Positions 1 through 8,556 are shown, counted from the first letter of the stretch. The stretch is 50,826 nt of DNA from an uncultured bacterium (GCA_938003875.1 CALKWO010000261.1:1-50826), one strand, 5' to 3'. Notes: generated from the sequence alone by a model not told the origin. A program made the numbers and translations.

Positions 1-92
1 AAGATTACGATAAAGATTACGATTAAGACAAAACTATAATTTCCTATACAGCAAGCTATTATTGCAAAATTTTGTAATTTCAAGGACATATC
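1..92. other. Intergenic edge with short repeats
   Basis: The window opens with an imperfect tandem of AAGATTACGAT (1-29). It is followed at 30-47 by the 18-mer AAAACTATAATTTCCTAT, which recurs exactly at 13723-13740 and 24030-24047. No coding region is visible, and the sequence is cut by the window start. A purine-rich Shine-Dalgarno (AAGGA, 82-86) precedes the ATG at 93. Confidence 0.5.
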
Positions 93-1178
93 ATGCGAAA
101 AAAATTGTTTATGACAAATGTATTTTATTTGCTCTTGTTGTATCTTTTTTGGGGAGGCTGTCAGAGTACGCAAGAACGTACTGTAGAGCCAGGAGTTGCT
201 GAAGAACTCAGAGGGTATATTCGTGTGGAAAAAAGCTCCTTTCAGGTAAACCAGCCAATACAAGTAAGTTATTGGTTGACCAATATATCGAATGTTCCTG
301 TGCAGGAGCAAGTCATGGATGGCAGTAGCGACCCTAATACACCTTTTGAAACCTATTCTTTTAATGCTATAGAAGAGCAAAATAAAAAAAATCCTTTAGA
401 ATTGAAGGAAGCAGGAACACCTCTTACTGGGGCTTTGAGCCTTATGCCAGGAGAGGAAAAGCTTTTTTGTCAGAACACGTTTGAGACACCAAAAGCAGGT
501 GTCTATACTCTCTCTTTCTTTTTGCGTTGGAAAAACGGTAAAAGAATAGAATTCAAGCCAGCTACTATTACCATTCAAGAAGCATTCGTAAAAACACCTC
601 TGGATAAAGAGATGGATCAGTCAATAGAAGGCCTGGCATCCAAAGATACCAAAATCAAGATGGCAGCAAAAGAAAAACTTGTTGAGAAAGGAGCTGTTGC
701 GGTTCCAGCATTGATACAACTTTTTAAGAGTGAAAATCCATCCCTGCGCTCTGATGCTATGTTCACAACTATTGCGATTGGTAGAGGAGCTGTTCCTGAT
801 CTTATTGAAGGATACAACAATAAAAATCAGGAAATACGAATGCGGTGTCTTTATGCTCTTGGCCAGATTGGAGATACCAGGGGTTTTCCTGTCATTACAG
901 ATGCTTTGACAAATGATCCTGTAGATGAAGTGCGATTGACAGCATTGCGTTTTATCAACGAGACACTATCCAACCCCATTGCAATACCTTTATTGATTAA
1001 AGCCCTGGAAGACAATGCTGTTTTGCTTAGAAAAGAAGCAATCCAGGCATTGCAAGGTCACACAAATCTAACCTTTGATTTTGTCCCAGATGCTTCTGGC
1101 ATAGAGCGCAAAAAATCTATAGATCAATGGAAAGATTGGTGGCAAGGTACTGGATCAAGCAATTTCAAAAATCCTTAA
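93..1178 (+). CDS. HEAT-repeat lipoprotein
   Basis: This is a 361-residue predicted lipoprotein. A basic N-terminus and hydrophobic stretch lead to a lipobox ending W-G-G-C with Cys23, so export and lipid anchoring are expected. Residues about 35-165 look like an all-beta domain (alternating hydrophobics, 'GVYTLSFFLRW'). Residues about 175-335 carry HEAT-like helical repeats recognisable by phrases such as VPALIQLF, AVPDLIEGY and AIPLLIKALED spaced 35-40 residues apart. HEAT arrays usually bind protein partners, but no partner is evident here. The start is the ATG at 93 with AAGGA upstream. The next gene follows after a short gap, so co-transcription is plausible. A second, unrelated HEAT lipoprotein lies at 15405-16280. 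The function is unknown. Confidence 0.8.
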   Translation: MRKKLFMTNVFYLLLLYLFWGGCQSTQERTVEPGVAEELRGYIRVEKSSFQVNQPIQVSYWLTNISNVPVQEQVMDGSSDPNTPFETYSFNAIEEQNKKNPLELKEAGTPLTGALSLMPGEEKLFCQNTFETPKAGVYTLSFFLRWKNGKRIEFKPATITIQEAFVKTPLDKEMDQSIEGLASKDTKIKMAAKEKLVEKGAVAVPALIQLFKSENPSLRSDAMFTTIAIGRGAVPDLIEGYNNKNQEIRMRCLYALGQIGDTRGFPVITDALTNDPVDEVRLTALRFINETLSNPIAIPLLIKALEDNAVLLRKEAIQALQGHTNLTFDFVPDASGIERKKSIDQWKDWWQGTGSSNFKNP

Positions 1179-1235
1179 TGTAAAAAAATTTGATTGTGGC
1201 GAATTTGCCACAATCATCAAAGGAAAGGCAGGAAA

Positions 1236-2483
1236 ATGCTAACATTCCAAACACAACAAGAAGCCTTAGATAGCGATCAGGTTGCTTTGCTTGTATTGAT
1301 AAATGGCACATTTGATAGAGTGAGTGTACGCCATTGTGAAAAGCAATTTGAGGATTATCTTAATATAGGATATAAGTTTATTATTCTGGATTGTACAGGA
1401 ATAAAATTCATCAATAGCTCAGGTTTGCAGCTTATGTTGAAATTGGTCGAAACTTATAAAGAACAAGAGGGAATGCTTCTATTTATACATGTTTTGCCTC
1501 AAATTAGCAAATTTTTTGATATGTTGGGTTTTACACCTATTTTAACATCCTTCACAGGCAAAGAAGAAGCTTTGCAATACCTAAAAGAGCAAATCAAAAA
1601 AAATTTTGAAAAAAAAGCGGAAACATCTACTTTGCCAAAGTTGGCTACCAGTCCAGCGACCAAAAAATTTCAGGCAGCCCCTGGAAATTTAGCTCAGCCT
1701 GCGATAGCATCTCCAGCAATACCAGTATCTCCTATACAGTCTTTAGCACAAAAGCCCTACAGCTCAACCCGAAAAATAAACGTTCAGAATCCTTATGATA
1801 GCATAAAGCCTGCTGGCTCTTCGTTGCCCATTGCTAATCTGGCTTCTCCTAACACTGCTCCTCCTACAAAAAAAATGCCTGTTATGATTCCTACAAATCT
1901 GGAAATAGAAATCTCCCTGGAATACTATAAAAAAATGATACCCTGGCAAGTTTTCCCTGTTACCATTGCCTTCACAGAGATCAAAATCATCAGGAGCAAG
2001 GATCAAATTTTGCATATCATGCCTTATTTTCCTGGCTGTCTTCTTGTTCCTGCATATCGCTCTATGGTAATCAAAGAAGGAAATCAATGTACTTTCTGGG
2101 TTACACCCCAAACAAGCCAAAAAATTTCTCCCTGGATAGAGATTGGTCGTCCTCAGGACAATGCACAGGTCTTAGTGCTAGAGGTAAGCATGGGAAGGCA
2201 GTACCTTGCTAAAACTTTTTTTAGCCTTGCTTTGCTGGTATTGGCTTTCCAGCATCTGACACCATGGCTCACTCATCCTGAAGCCTTGAACTTTCTTGTT
2301 CCTATGCTCCCATCATTATCTTTTATCATGCCTTATATCGGCTATGCTATGGCAGGAATTCTATTTTTAGTAAGTATACTTCTATACTGGCTCAACAAAC
2401 CCACTAAAGCCAAGATAATAAGAAAAACCTTGCAGATGGAAGGAATGGAAACAGGAATGGTAAGTGTAACAGGGAAAGAATAA
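1236..2483 (+). CDS. STAS-domain protein with C-terminal membrane segments
   Basis: Residues 1-110 read as a STAS (anti-sigma-factor antagonist) domain. The signature around residues 56-70 (IKFINSSGLQLML) matches the conserved phospho-acceptor loop, with Ser61 at the position phosphorylated in SpoIIAA-type proteins and Asn replacing the preceding Asp. A Pro/Ala/Ser-rich linker spans about 130-215. The C-terminal half contains a beta-rich stretch (about 220-320) and then hydrophobic segments (about 325-385) likely to cross the membrane, ending in a basic tail. STAS proteins of this length are normally soluble regulators or fused to SulP transporters; this is neither. I chose ATG 1236 because AGGAAAGGCAGG lies just upstream, whereas the longer reading frame from 1194 has no ribosome site. 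It is terminated by the hairpin at 2489-2520. Confidence 0.75.
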   Translation: MLTFQTQQEALDSDQVALLVLINGTFDRVSVRHCEKQFEDYLNIGYKFIILDCTGIKFINSSGLQLMLKLVETYKEQEGMLLFIHVLPQISKFFDMLGFTPILTSFTGKEEALQYLKEQIKKNFEKKAETSTLPKLATSPATKKFQAAPGNLAQPAIASPAIPVSPIQSLAQKPYSSTRKINVQNPYDSIKPAGSSLPIANLASPNTAPPTKKMPVMIPTNLEIEISLEYYKKMIPWQVFPVTIAFTEIKIIRSKDQILHIMPYFPGCLLVPAYRSMVIKEGNQCTFWVTPQTSQKISPWIEIGRPQDNAQVLVLEVSMGRQYLAKTFFSLALLVLAFQHLTPWLTHPEALNFLVPMLPSLSFIMPYIGYAMAGILFLVSILLYWLNKPTKAKIIRKTLQMEGMETGMVSVTGKE

Positions 2484-2488
2484 CCTTT

Positions 2489-2520
2489 CCAGGGCATAAA
2501 TGCCCTGGCTTTATTACTTT
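2489..2520 (+). terminator. Rho-independent terminator after the STAS gene
   Basis: A perfect 8-bp stem with a 4-base loop (CCAGGGCATAAATGCCCTGG, 2489-2508) is followed by a T-rich run. It begins 6 bases after the stop codon at 2483. Confidence 0.8.
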
Positions 2521-2582
2521 GCAACATACAGAGCAAGACTTTTTATATAAGTCCAAAGTTAAAAGAAAAAATCAAGCAAATT

Positions 2583-2710
2583 TGCCTTTTAGGCTTGTAG
2601 TTTATTAGCAAAACGATTACAATAAAAACATCAAATTTGATAAAACCGTTCTGGTTACGAACTAGCCAGTTGGCGAGTCGGGTCACTATCGGAACCTGAA
2701 TCGAAAGGAT
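2583..2710 (+). promoter_or_regulatory. Structured leader upstream of the asparaginase operon
   Basis: The leader is less AT-rich than its surroundings. Several short stems can be drawn in a row: GCC/GGC at 2583-2593; GTTC 2648-2651 with GAAC 2659-2662; GCC 2665-2667 with GGC 2672-2674; and TCGGGT 2678-2683 with ACCTGA 2694-2699. The Shine-Dalgarno GAAAGG (2703-2708) lies between ATC 2700-2702 and GAT 2708-2710, so it could sit in a small loop. I could not match it to a known riboswitch class. The stems are short and could be chance. Confidence 0.3.
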
Positions 2711-2717
2711 GATGAGT

Positions 2718-3737
2718 ATGTTTCGGACACCACACCCCCCCAGAATACTTCTTCTTTTAACGGGCGGTACGATTACAATGGTCAAGGATGAAGCAGGAAT
2801 CCTGAAACCAGCCACCAGCATCCAGGAGATTCTGGATACTTTTCCGCAGATGAAAGAAATTGCGCAGATCGATGCTCATGCCTTTTGCAACATAGATAGC
2901 TCCAACATGACTCCTTCTATCTGGGAAAAACTGGCTAAGGCCATTGAGCAAAAATATCATGATTATGATGGTTTTGTTATCACTCATGGCACAGATACCC
3001 TTTCTTATACAGCATCAGCACTCTCTTTAGCCTTAGGCAACCTCGATAAACCAGTAATCCTGACAGGCTCACAAAAGCCTATCACAGAATTAGGAAGCGA
3101 TTCCCCTTTCAATATTTTTAACAGCTTTCAAGTCGCTGCCCAAGGAAAAATTCGTGAAGTAGCCGTTGTCTTCGATACAAAAATTATACGAGGAAATCGA
3201 AGCTCCAAGCGGAATGCCAAAAAAATTGACGCGTTCTGGTCTCCTCAATTTCCTCTTCTAGGAGAAATAGGGGTAGATATAAAATATTTTACAACAAGTT
3301 CTTATCCTAAAAACGCTGAAGAAAATCTACAGATGAAGCATCAATTCGACTCTAATATTTTTTCAATAAACCTTTTCCCTGGCTTTTCTCCATGTTTTTT
3401 ATCCAAAATCATAGAAGAAAAAATGGCAAATGGCATTATCATGAGAGGCTTTGGCCCAGGGGATATCCCTACAATCAACGAAGAGATTCTGCAACTGATA
3501 AAAAAAGCTAAAGATTCAGGTATCCCCGTTGTTATCATTTCTCCTTGCGCCAGTGGTTCTACCTATCTTGATCTCTATGAAACAGGAAAAAAAGCCATTG
3601 AAGCAGGAGCCATTTCCGCAAAAGATATGACACTGGAAGCCACAACAGTAAAGCTCATGTGGGCTTTAGCACAAACCAGAGATTGCACTCGAATACAGGA
3701 AATCCTGCACCACAATTTTGCAGGAGAGATTGGATAG
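2718..3737 (+). CDS. ansA: Type I L-asparaginase
   Basis: A cytoplasmic asparaginase that hydrolyses L-asparagine to aspartate and ammonia. The protein (339 residues from ATG 2718) has both signature motifs: the N-terminal TGGTI with its nucleophile Thr, and HGTDT (about residue 93) with the second catalytic Thr. The conserved ILTGSQ and GNRSSK stretches follow. No signal peptide is present, which fits the cytoplasmic type I enzyme rather than the periplasmic type II. Three Met codons compete (2709, 2712, 2718); GAAAGG at 2703-2708 is properly spaced only for 2718. It heads a seven-gene run in which gaps never exceed about 46 bases. A possible structured leader precedes it. Confidence 0.85.
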   Translation: MFRTPHPPRILLLLTGGTITMVKDEAGILKPATSIQEILDTFPQMKEIAQIDAHAFCNIDSSNMTPSIWEKLAKAIEQKYHDYDGFVITHGTDTLSYTASALSLALGNLDKPVILTGSQKPITELGSDSPFNIFNSFQVAAQGKIREVAVVFDTKIIRGNRSSKRNAKKIDAFWSPQFPLLGEIGVDIKYFTTSSYPKNAEENLQMKHQFDSNIFSINLFPGFSPCFLSKIIEEKMANGIIMRGFGPGDIPTINEEILQLIKKAKDSGIPVVIISPCASGSTYLDLYETGKKAIEAGAISAKDMTLEATTVKLMWALAQTRDCTRIQEILHHNFAGEIG

Positions 3738-3751
3738 AAAGGAAATATAGG

Positions 3752-4633
3752 ATGTTGAAGATTTCTTCTTTTGTGCAGGATGCTATTGCTAAAAAGCAAC
3801 CTGTGGTAGCATTGGAGAGTACACTGATTTCTCATGGTCTGCCATATCCCACTAATTTAGAAACAGCCTTGAAATTGGAAGAAATTATCCAAAAAGAAGG
3901 TGCTGTGCCTGCCACAATTGCTATTTTAGACGGACAGGTGTGTGTTGGACTGGATGATAAGCAAAAGGAGCGTTTAACAGGATCACGAATGTCTAAGGTA
4001 AGTTTGCGAGATATATCTCTCTTGATCGCAGAAAAAGGCTGTGGTTCTACGACAGTCGCTGCAACTATGTGGGCAGCTCATAAGGTAGGAATAGCGGTCT
4101 TTGCAACAGGAGGCATTGGCGGTGTACATTGCGGTGACGGAATGGACATCAGCAGCGATCTTCCTGCTTTCGCCACGATTCCTGTGGCTGTCGTCTCTAG
4201 CGGTGCAAAGGCCATTTTGGATTTGCCAAGAACCAGAGAATGGTTTGAAACCTGGGGTATTCCCATATTGGGCTATCAGACTTCTAATCTTCCTGCTTTT
4301 TACACAGCCCAAACCTCTCTTCTTGTGGATCGTATGGTGAAAACGCCCCAAGAGGCAGCTCATTATATCAAGACGCATCTGGCTTGCTGTCAGAGAGGAA
4401 TTATGCTTGCCGTGCCTGTGCCAGCAGAAGATGAAGTCCCTCTGGAAAAATTTCATTTATGGCAGGAAAAAGCGGAAAAAGCAGCAAAAGAAAGAAATAT
4501 TTCTGGATATGCCCTGACACCTTTTATGATGGAATTTCTAAGAAAAGAAAGCGAAAATGTTACTCTGAAAGCCAATGTGTCTTTGCTTTTGAACAATGCA
4601 CGGATAGCAGCTCAAGTCGCTAAAGCTTTATAA
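3752..4633 (+). CDS. psuG: Pseudouridine-5'-phosphate glycosidase
   Basis: PsuG family enzyme interconverting pseudouridine 5'-phosphate with uracil and ribose 5-phosphate, normally in pseudouridine catabolism. The N-terminus (VVALESTLISHGLPYP) is a family hallmark. The Gly-rich ATGGIGGVH and the segment around TREWFETWGIPILGYQT are likewise characteristic. The length (293 residues) is normal. I start at ATG 3752 with AGAAAGGA upstream; the open frame extends back to 3659 but would overlap ansA and lacks a ribosome site. It follows ansA by 14 bases. The usual partner kinase PsuK is not in the window. Confidence 0.9.
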   Translation: MLKISSFVQDAIAKKQPVVALESTLISHGLPYPTNLETALKLEEIIQKEGAVPATIAILDGQVCVGLDDKQKERLTGSRMSKVSLRDISLLIAEKGCGSTTVAATMWAAHKVGIAVFATGGIGGVHCGDGMDISSDLPAFATIPVAVVSSGAKAILDLPRTREWFETWGIPILGYQTSNLPAFYTAQTSLLVDRMVKTPQEAAHYIKTHLACCQRGIMLAVPVPAEDEVPLEKFHLWQEKAEKAAKERNISGYALTPFMMEFLRKESENVTLKANVSLLLNNARIAAQVAKAL

Positions 4634-4679
4634 GTTGAAACATAAGATTTTGTTATATATTTTTACAAGGAAAGGTCAA

Positions 4680-5288
4680 ATGAAAGAGGCATTTAAATCT
4701 GCGTTGCTAGATTCTGATAAAATAAGAGCATCTTCGCTTTTATCAGATCTTTCAGGTATGGAGACTATAACCAATCTTATCACCATGGTGTTGAATGAGA
4801 TTGGAGATGAATGGGAAAAGGGAGATGTAGCTTTGTCGCAGATTTATATGAGCAGCAGAATATGTGAAGAAATTTTGGATAAGCTATTCTCTGAATCTTA
4901 CACTACAATACCAAATAATCCCAAAATTGCCATTGCTACGCTCATGGATTTTCATTTTCTAGGCAGAAGAATAGTCAATTCTTATTTACGAGCAAATGGG
5001 TTTGCTATTTTAGATTTTGGCGGAATTTCTTCCCCTCAAGAGATGGCTAGAAAAGCAATGGAAAATAAGATTGAATATCTCCTTATTTCTACATTAATGT
5101 ATCATGCTGCCATCAAAGTAAGAGAGTTAAAAGAAGAGTTTGCTAAAAAAAATTATAGCATAAAAATTCTTGTTGGAGGTGCTCCTTTTATCTTTGATAA
5201 AATGCTTTGGAAAGAGGTTGGGGCAGATGCTATTGGCATTTCCCCTGCCGATGCCGTAAGAATTCTCCAGGATTGGAAACAGGAGTGA
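4680..5288 (+). CDS. Corrinoid (B12-binding) protein, MtbC/MtaC type
   Basis: A 202-residue corrinoid protein of the kind that carries a methyl group between methyltransferases. The N-terminal ~80 residues are helical and resemble the cap region of MtaC/MtbC/MetH proteins ('NEIGDEWEKGDVALSQIYMSSRI'). The C-terminal half is a Rossmann-like B12-binding domain with the base-off/His-on signature D-x-H-x-x-G at Asp90-His92-Gly95, plus the later LVGGAPF and ADAIG motifs. ATG 4680 follows AAGGAAAGG at good spacing; the earlier TTG at 4635 has none. The stop lies 4 bases before the UroD-like gene, implying translational coupling. Its methyl donor and acceptor are not revealed. The pairing with a UroD/MtaA-like protein and a DUF1638-kinase suggests a sensing or regulated methyl-transfer role. 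Confidence 0.85.
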   Translation: MKEAFKSALLDSDKIRASSLLSDLSGMETITNLITMVLNEIGDEWEKGDVALSQIYMSSRICEEILDKLFSESYTTIPNNPKIAIATLMDFHFLGRRIVNSYLRANGFAILDFGGISSPQEMARKAMENKIEYLLISTLMYHAAIKVRELKEEFAKKNYSIKILVGGAPFIFDKMLWKEVGADAIGISPADAVRILQDWKQE

Positions 5289-5292
5289 AGCT

Positions 5293-6315
5293 ATGAATTC
5301 CATGCAAAGAGTGCTTACTGCACTTTCTCAAAAGCAGCCTGACCGTATTCCCCTGATGCTGCTTTTTTCTTACTATGGTGCAAAAGAAATGGGAATTTCT
5401 ATCAAAGAATATTTTTCTAACCCTGATAATGTAGTAGAAGCTCAGATCCAGATGCACAAAAAATATAAAACAGATTGTTTATATGCTTTTTTTTATGCTT
5501 CTTTGGAGCTTGAAGCCTTTGGCGGAAAAACATTTTTTTTTGATGATGGGCCACCCAATTCTGCCGAGCCTATAATAGAAAATTTCCAACAGATACTCCA
5601 GCTAAAAACCCCTGAAATACAAGAATGCCATGGGATACAAAAAGTTTTAAAGACAATTTCTGCTTTAAAAAGAGAAGTAGCAGATACAGTACCCATCATT
5701 GGCGTAGTGATGTCTCCCTTTTCCTTGCCTGTAATGCAGTTGGGATTTCAGAAATATCTTGATTTAATGCAATTTCATCCTATTTTGTGGGCACATCTGA
5801 TGAAAATCAATCAGCAATTTTGTATTGCATGGGCCAATGCCCAGTTGCAAGCTGGTGCAACAGCGATATGCTATTTTGACCCTGTTTCTTCATCCAGTAT
5901 AATAAAGCCAGGATATTATAGAAAAACAGGCTTTGAAGTAGCGAAATATACGATAGGCAAGATAAATGGCCCCACTGCAACTCATTTTGCTTCAGGACGC
6001 TGTAAGCCTGTTATGGCAGATGTAATCCAGACGAATACAGCTATTGTGGGTGTAAGCTGCCTGGAAGATATTGGCGAAATCAAAAATTTGTGCGATGGTA
6101 AACTAAGCGTACTGGGAAACCTCAATGGACTTGCTATGTGCCGATGGAAAGAAGAAGAGGCTGAATATGCTGTGAAGGATATCGTGGAAAGAGCGGGAAA
6201 AAATGGGGGTTTGCTCATTGCAGAAAATCATGGCGAAATTCCCTATCAGGTAGCAGAAAAAACGCTGTTTTCTATTGCATCTGCTGTGGAAAAATGGGGA
6301 ACAGGAAGAATATGA
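5293..6315 (+). CDS. UroD/MtaA-family methyltransferase-like protein
   Basis: A 340-residue protein of the uroporphyrinogen decarboxylase superfamily, which also includes MtaA/MtbA corrinoid:thiol methyltransferases. The opening (MNSMQRVLTALSQKQPDRIPL) and the internal VLGNLNG stretch fit the family. Methyltransferases of this fold bind zinc through a His-x-Cys pair and a later Cys. Here the corresponding places read H-F-A-S-G (about residue 232) and E-N-H-G-E-I-P (about 310), so the usual Cys ligands are replaced. True UroD decarboxylase is unlikely given the corrinoid protein 4 bases upstream. The stop overlaps the kinase start (ATGA), so translation is coupled. It is likely a divergent corrinoid methyltransferase or accessory; the substrate is unknown. 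Confidence 0.8.
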   Translation: MNSMQRVLTALSQKQPDRIPLMLLFSYYGAKEMGISIKEYFSNPDNVVEAQIQMHKKYKTDCLYAFFYASLELEAFGGKTFFFDDGPPNSAEPIIENFQQILQLKTPEIQECHGIQKVLKTISALKREVADTVPIIGVVMSPFSLPVMQLGFQKYLDLMQFHPILWAHLMKINQQFCIAWANAQLQAGATAICYFDPVSSSSIIKPGYYRKTGFEVAKYTIGKINGPTATHFASGRCKPVMADVIQTNTAIVGVSCLEDIGEIKNLCDGKLSVLGNLNGLAMCRWKEEEAEYAVKDIVERAGKNGGLLIAENHGEIPYQVAEKTLFSIASAVEKWGTGRI

Positions 6316-8552
6316 CAAACAACCTAAAGCTTGTAAGCTGTTTGACCTATTCCAAAGAACTGCAAGTAACATTGAAACAACTGAATGCAGGAAACGTGGA
6401 TATTGCCATGCTGCCGTCCACTTGCTGCTCTTTGAAAAATAAAGATATTCTGGCAATTTCTCAGTATATCCAGGTATTAGAAGATGGCACATCCGATGTT
6501 TGCATACTCATGCCATACTTATGTACGGGATATTCTGGTGATAGAAGTAAAATGAAAAAATGCTGTTTTTATGATATTTCCAACTGTCACGATTTGATAG
6601 CACCAAAAGATTTATTAGAACATTTTATTGCCAAAAATTATTATATATTGACGCCTGGCTGGGTAGAGCAATGGAAGTATTTTGTGATAGATCGCTGGAA
6701 GTTCAACAAAAAAACGGCAATGGGCTTTTTTCAAGAATCTGCAAAGGAAATCCTGGTTATAGATACAGGAATCTATGATAATTTTTCTGGAAAGCTCCAG
6801 GAATTTTGCGATTTTATAGATATGCCTTTCAGTATCTTGCCAATAGGTATGGATTTTTATAAGCTACATATCCAAGGTATATTGAATAGCTATAAAATCC
6901 GAGAGTTTGAACTAGAGGGGAAAGATCATAAAAAAGAAACTAGCCGCAAGATTTCTGAGCTTTCCATGATTTTCGATATTATACCAACATTGTCAGGCAT
7001 CACTTCAGAAGAAGAGATTATTTCTCGTACCATGAATCTTTTTCAGGTATTGTTCGCACCTGGCCATATCGTTTTTGTGCAGATCATGAAAGACAATAGC
7101 AAAAAAGCTATTTCCAGCCTTGGAAAAGACTATGGAAGGGATAGCATAGAAAAATTATTGAATTTTTCACAAGAATATCTCATCCATCAAGATAAAAATG
7201 GGTTTATCATCAAAATAGGCTATGATTCCCAGGTATTTGGATACATTATTCTGGAAAATATCATGTTTCCACAATATCTTGATCATTATCTGAATCTATC
7301 GCTTATTTTAAAATCTTTCATAGGGCTTGTCATTTCTAATGCTCGCCACTATAGAGAAGTAGAGAACGCGAAATCTCATGCAGAGCTGAGCGTTCAAGCA
7401 AAATCCAAATTTCTTGCCAGCATGAGCCATGAAATTCGAACTCCCTTGAGTGCCATTATCGGTTTCACCGAATTGCTTATCAAAACACCGATGGATTCTA
7501 CTCAGCAGCAATATGCGAAAAGCATCAATATATCTGGACAGGCACTTCTGGGCATCATCAATAATATATTGGATTTGTCCAAAATAGAGGCAAAAAAATT
7601 AGAATTGGAAATGATAAGAACAGACATCCTGGAATTTGTAAAAGAGACGATTGACATCGTTAAATATAATGCAGAAAAAAAAGGACTGAATCTTTTTTTT
7701 ACCCTTTCTCCTGGAATGCCAGCCTATGTAGAAATAGATCCCATCCGCCTCAGGCAGATTCTTGTCAATCTTAGCAGCAATGCCATCAAATTCACAGAAA
7801 AAGGAGAAGTGGAGATTCAGGTAGAATTCCAGGCAATCAATTTCCAAAAGGGAAGATATAAATTTTCTGTGCGCGATACAGGGATTGGCATCCAGGAAGA
7901 CCAGAAACAAAACCTTTTCAAGGCATTTTCGCAGGCAGATAAGTCTATTAGCAGAAAATTTGGAGGAACAGGCTTAGGGCTTGTGATTTCCAATTTTCTG
8001 GCAGAACAAATGGGGGGAAAAATCGAGTTCCAAAGTGAATCTGGCAAAGGCAGTACATTCTATTTTTCCATAGAAACTGCGTATTATCAAGATCAAGACA
8101 AGGAAACAAAAGCAATCAATCAGATTTCTCAAAAAATATCTACTTCTAAACTCAAAGTTCCCTTGTCTATTCTTATAGCAGAAGATGTGCCAACCAATAT
8201 GATGTTGATAAAGGCTATGATTTGTAAACTTTTGCCTCAGGCAAAGATTATAGAAGCGAAAAATGGATGGGAAGCACTTCAATTTTTCCAAAACCAGAAA
8301 CCAGACATTGTATTTATGGATGTACAAATGCCAGAAATGGATGGCTTAACAGCAACTCGAAAAATAAGGGAATATGAAAATAGAAGCAATGGGCATGTTC
8401 CTATCATTGCTCTAACGGCAGATGCTCTGCAAGACGGAAAAGAAAAGTGTATTGCTTCTGGAATGGACGATGTTTTGACAAAGCCCATAAAAATTAGCGA
8501 TATTATCACTATCGTAGAGAAATACCTGAAACATTTCGAGGAAAGGCTTTAG
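6312..8552 (+). CDS. Hybrid histidine kinase with N-terminal DUF1638-like domain
   Basis: A 746-residue cytoplasmic sensor kinase. Residues about 1-200 match the pattern of DUF1638, a domain usually found as a separate protein beside corrinoid methyltransferases: NCHDL, YYILTPGWVEQW, then a 'VIDTGIYDN' strand. Residues about 215-350 look GAF-like. The HisKA domain has phospho-acceptor His373 in MSHEIRTPL. The HATPase domain shows N box (SSNAIKF), DTGIGI and GGTGLGL. A C-terminal receiver domain carries Asp670 in FMDVQMPEMDG and a later TKP lysine. No transmembrane helix is seen. ATG 6312 overlaps the previous stop as ATGA, with CAGGAAG upstream. The fusion of a corrinoid-associated domain to a phosphorelay, encoded next to the corrinoid protein itself, suggests that methylation or redox state is signalled. 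No partner regulator is adjacent; the nearest response regulator is at 19932-20321. Confidence 0.85.
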   Translation: MTNNLKLVSCLTYSKELQVTLKQLNAGNVDIAMLPSTCCSLKNKDILAISQYIQVLEDGTSDVCILMPYLCTGYSGDRSKMKKCCFYDISNCHDLIAPKDLLEHFIAKNYYILTPGWVEQWKYFVIDRWKFNKKTAMGFFQESAKEILVIDTGIYDNFSGKLQEFCDFIDMPFSILPIGMDFYKLHIQGILNSYKIREFELEGKDHKKETSRKISELSMIFDIIPTLSGITSEEEIISRTMNLFQVLFAPGHIVFVQIMKDNSKKAISSLGKDYGRDSIEKLLNFSQEYLIHQDKNGFIIKIGYDSQVFGYIILENIMFPQYLDHYLNLSLILKSFIGLVISNARHYREVENAKSHAELSVQAKSKFLASMSHEIRTPLSAIIGFTELLIKTPMDSTQQQYAKSINISGQALLGIINNILDLSKIEAKKLELEMIRTDILEFVKETIDIVKYNAEKKGLNLFFTLSPGMPAYVEIDPIRLRQILVNLSSNAIKFTEKGEVEIQVEFQAINFQKGRYKFSVRDTGIGIQEDQKQNLFKAFSQADKSISRKFGGTGLGLVISNFLAEQMGGKIEFQSESGKGSTFYFSIETAYYQDQDKETKAINQISQKISTSKLKVPLSILIAEDVPTNMMLIKAMICKLLPQAKIIEAKNGWEALQFFQNQKPDIVFMDVQMPEMDGLTATRKIREYENRSNGHVPIIALTADALQDGKEKCIASGMDDVLTKPIKISDIITIVEKYLKHFEERL

Positions 8553-8556
8553 TTCT

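Noticed and set aside
2643..2720. tRNA-like or known riboswitch reading of the ansA leader
   Set aside because: No acceptor/T-arm pattern and no match to riboswitch cores I know; kept only as a generic structured leader.
5293..6315. Annotation as uroporphyrinogen decarboxylase of haem synthesis
   Set aside because: Coupled to a corrinoid protein and a DUF1638-kinase, and no haem genes are nearby; the MtaA-like reading fits better.
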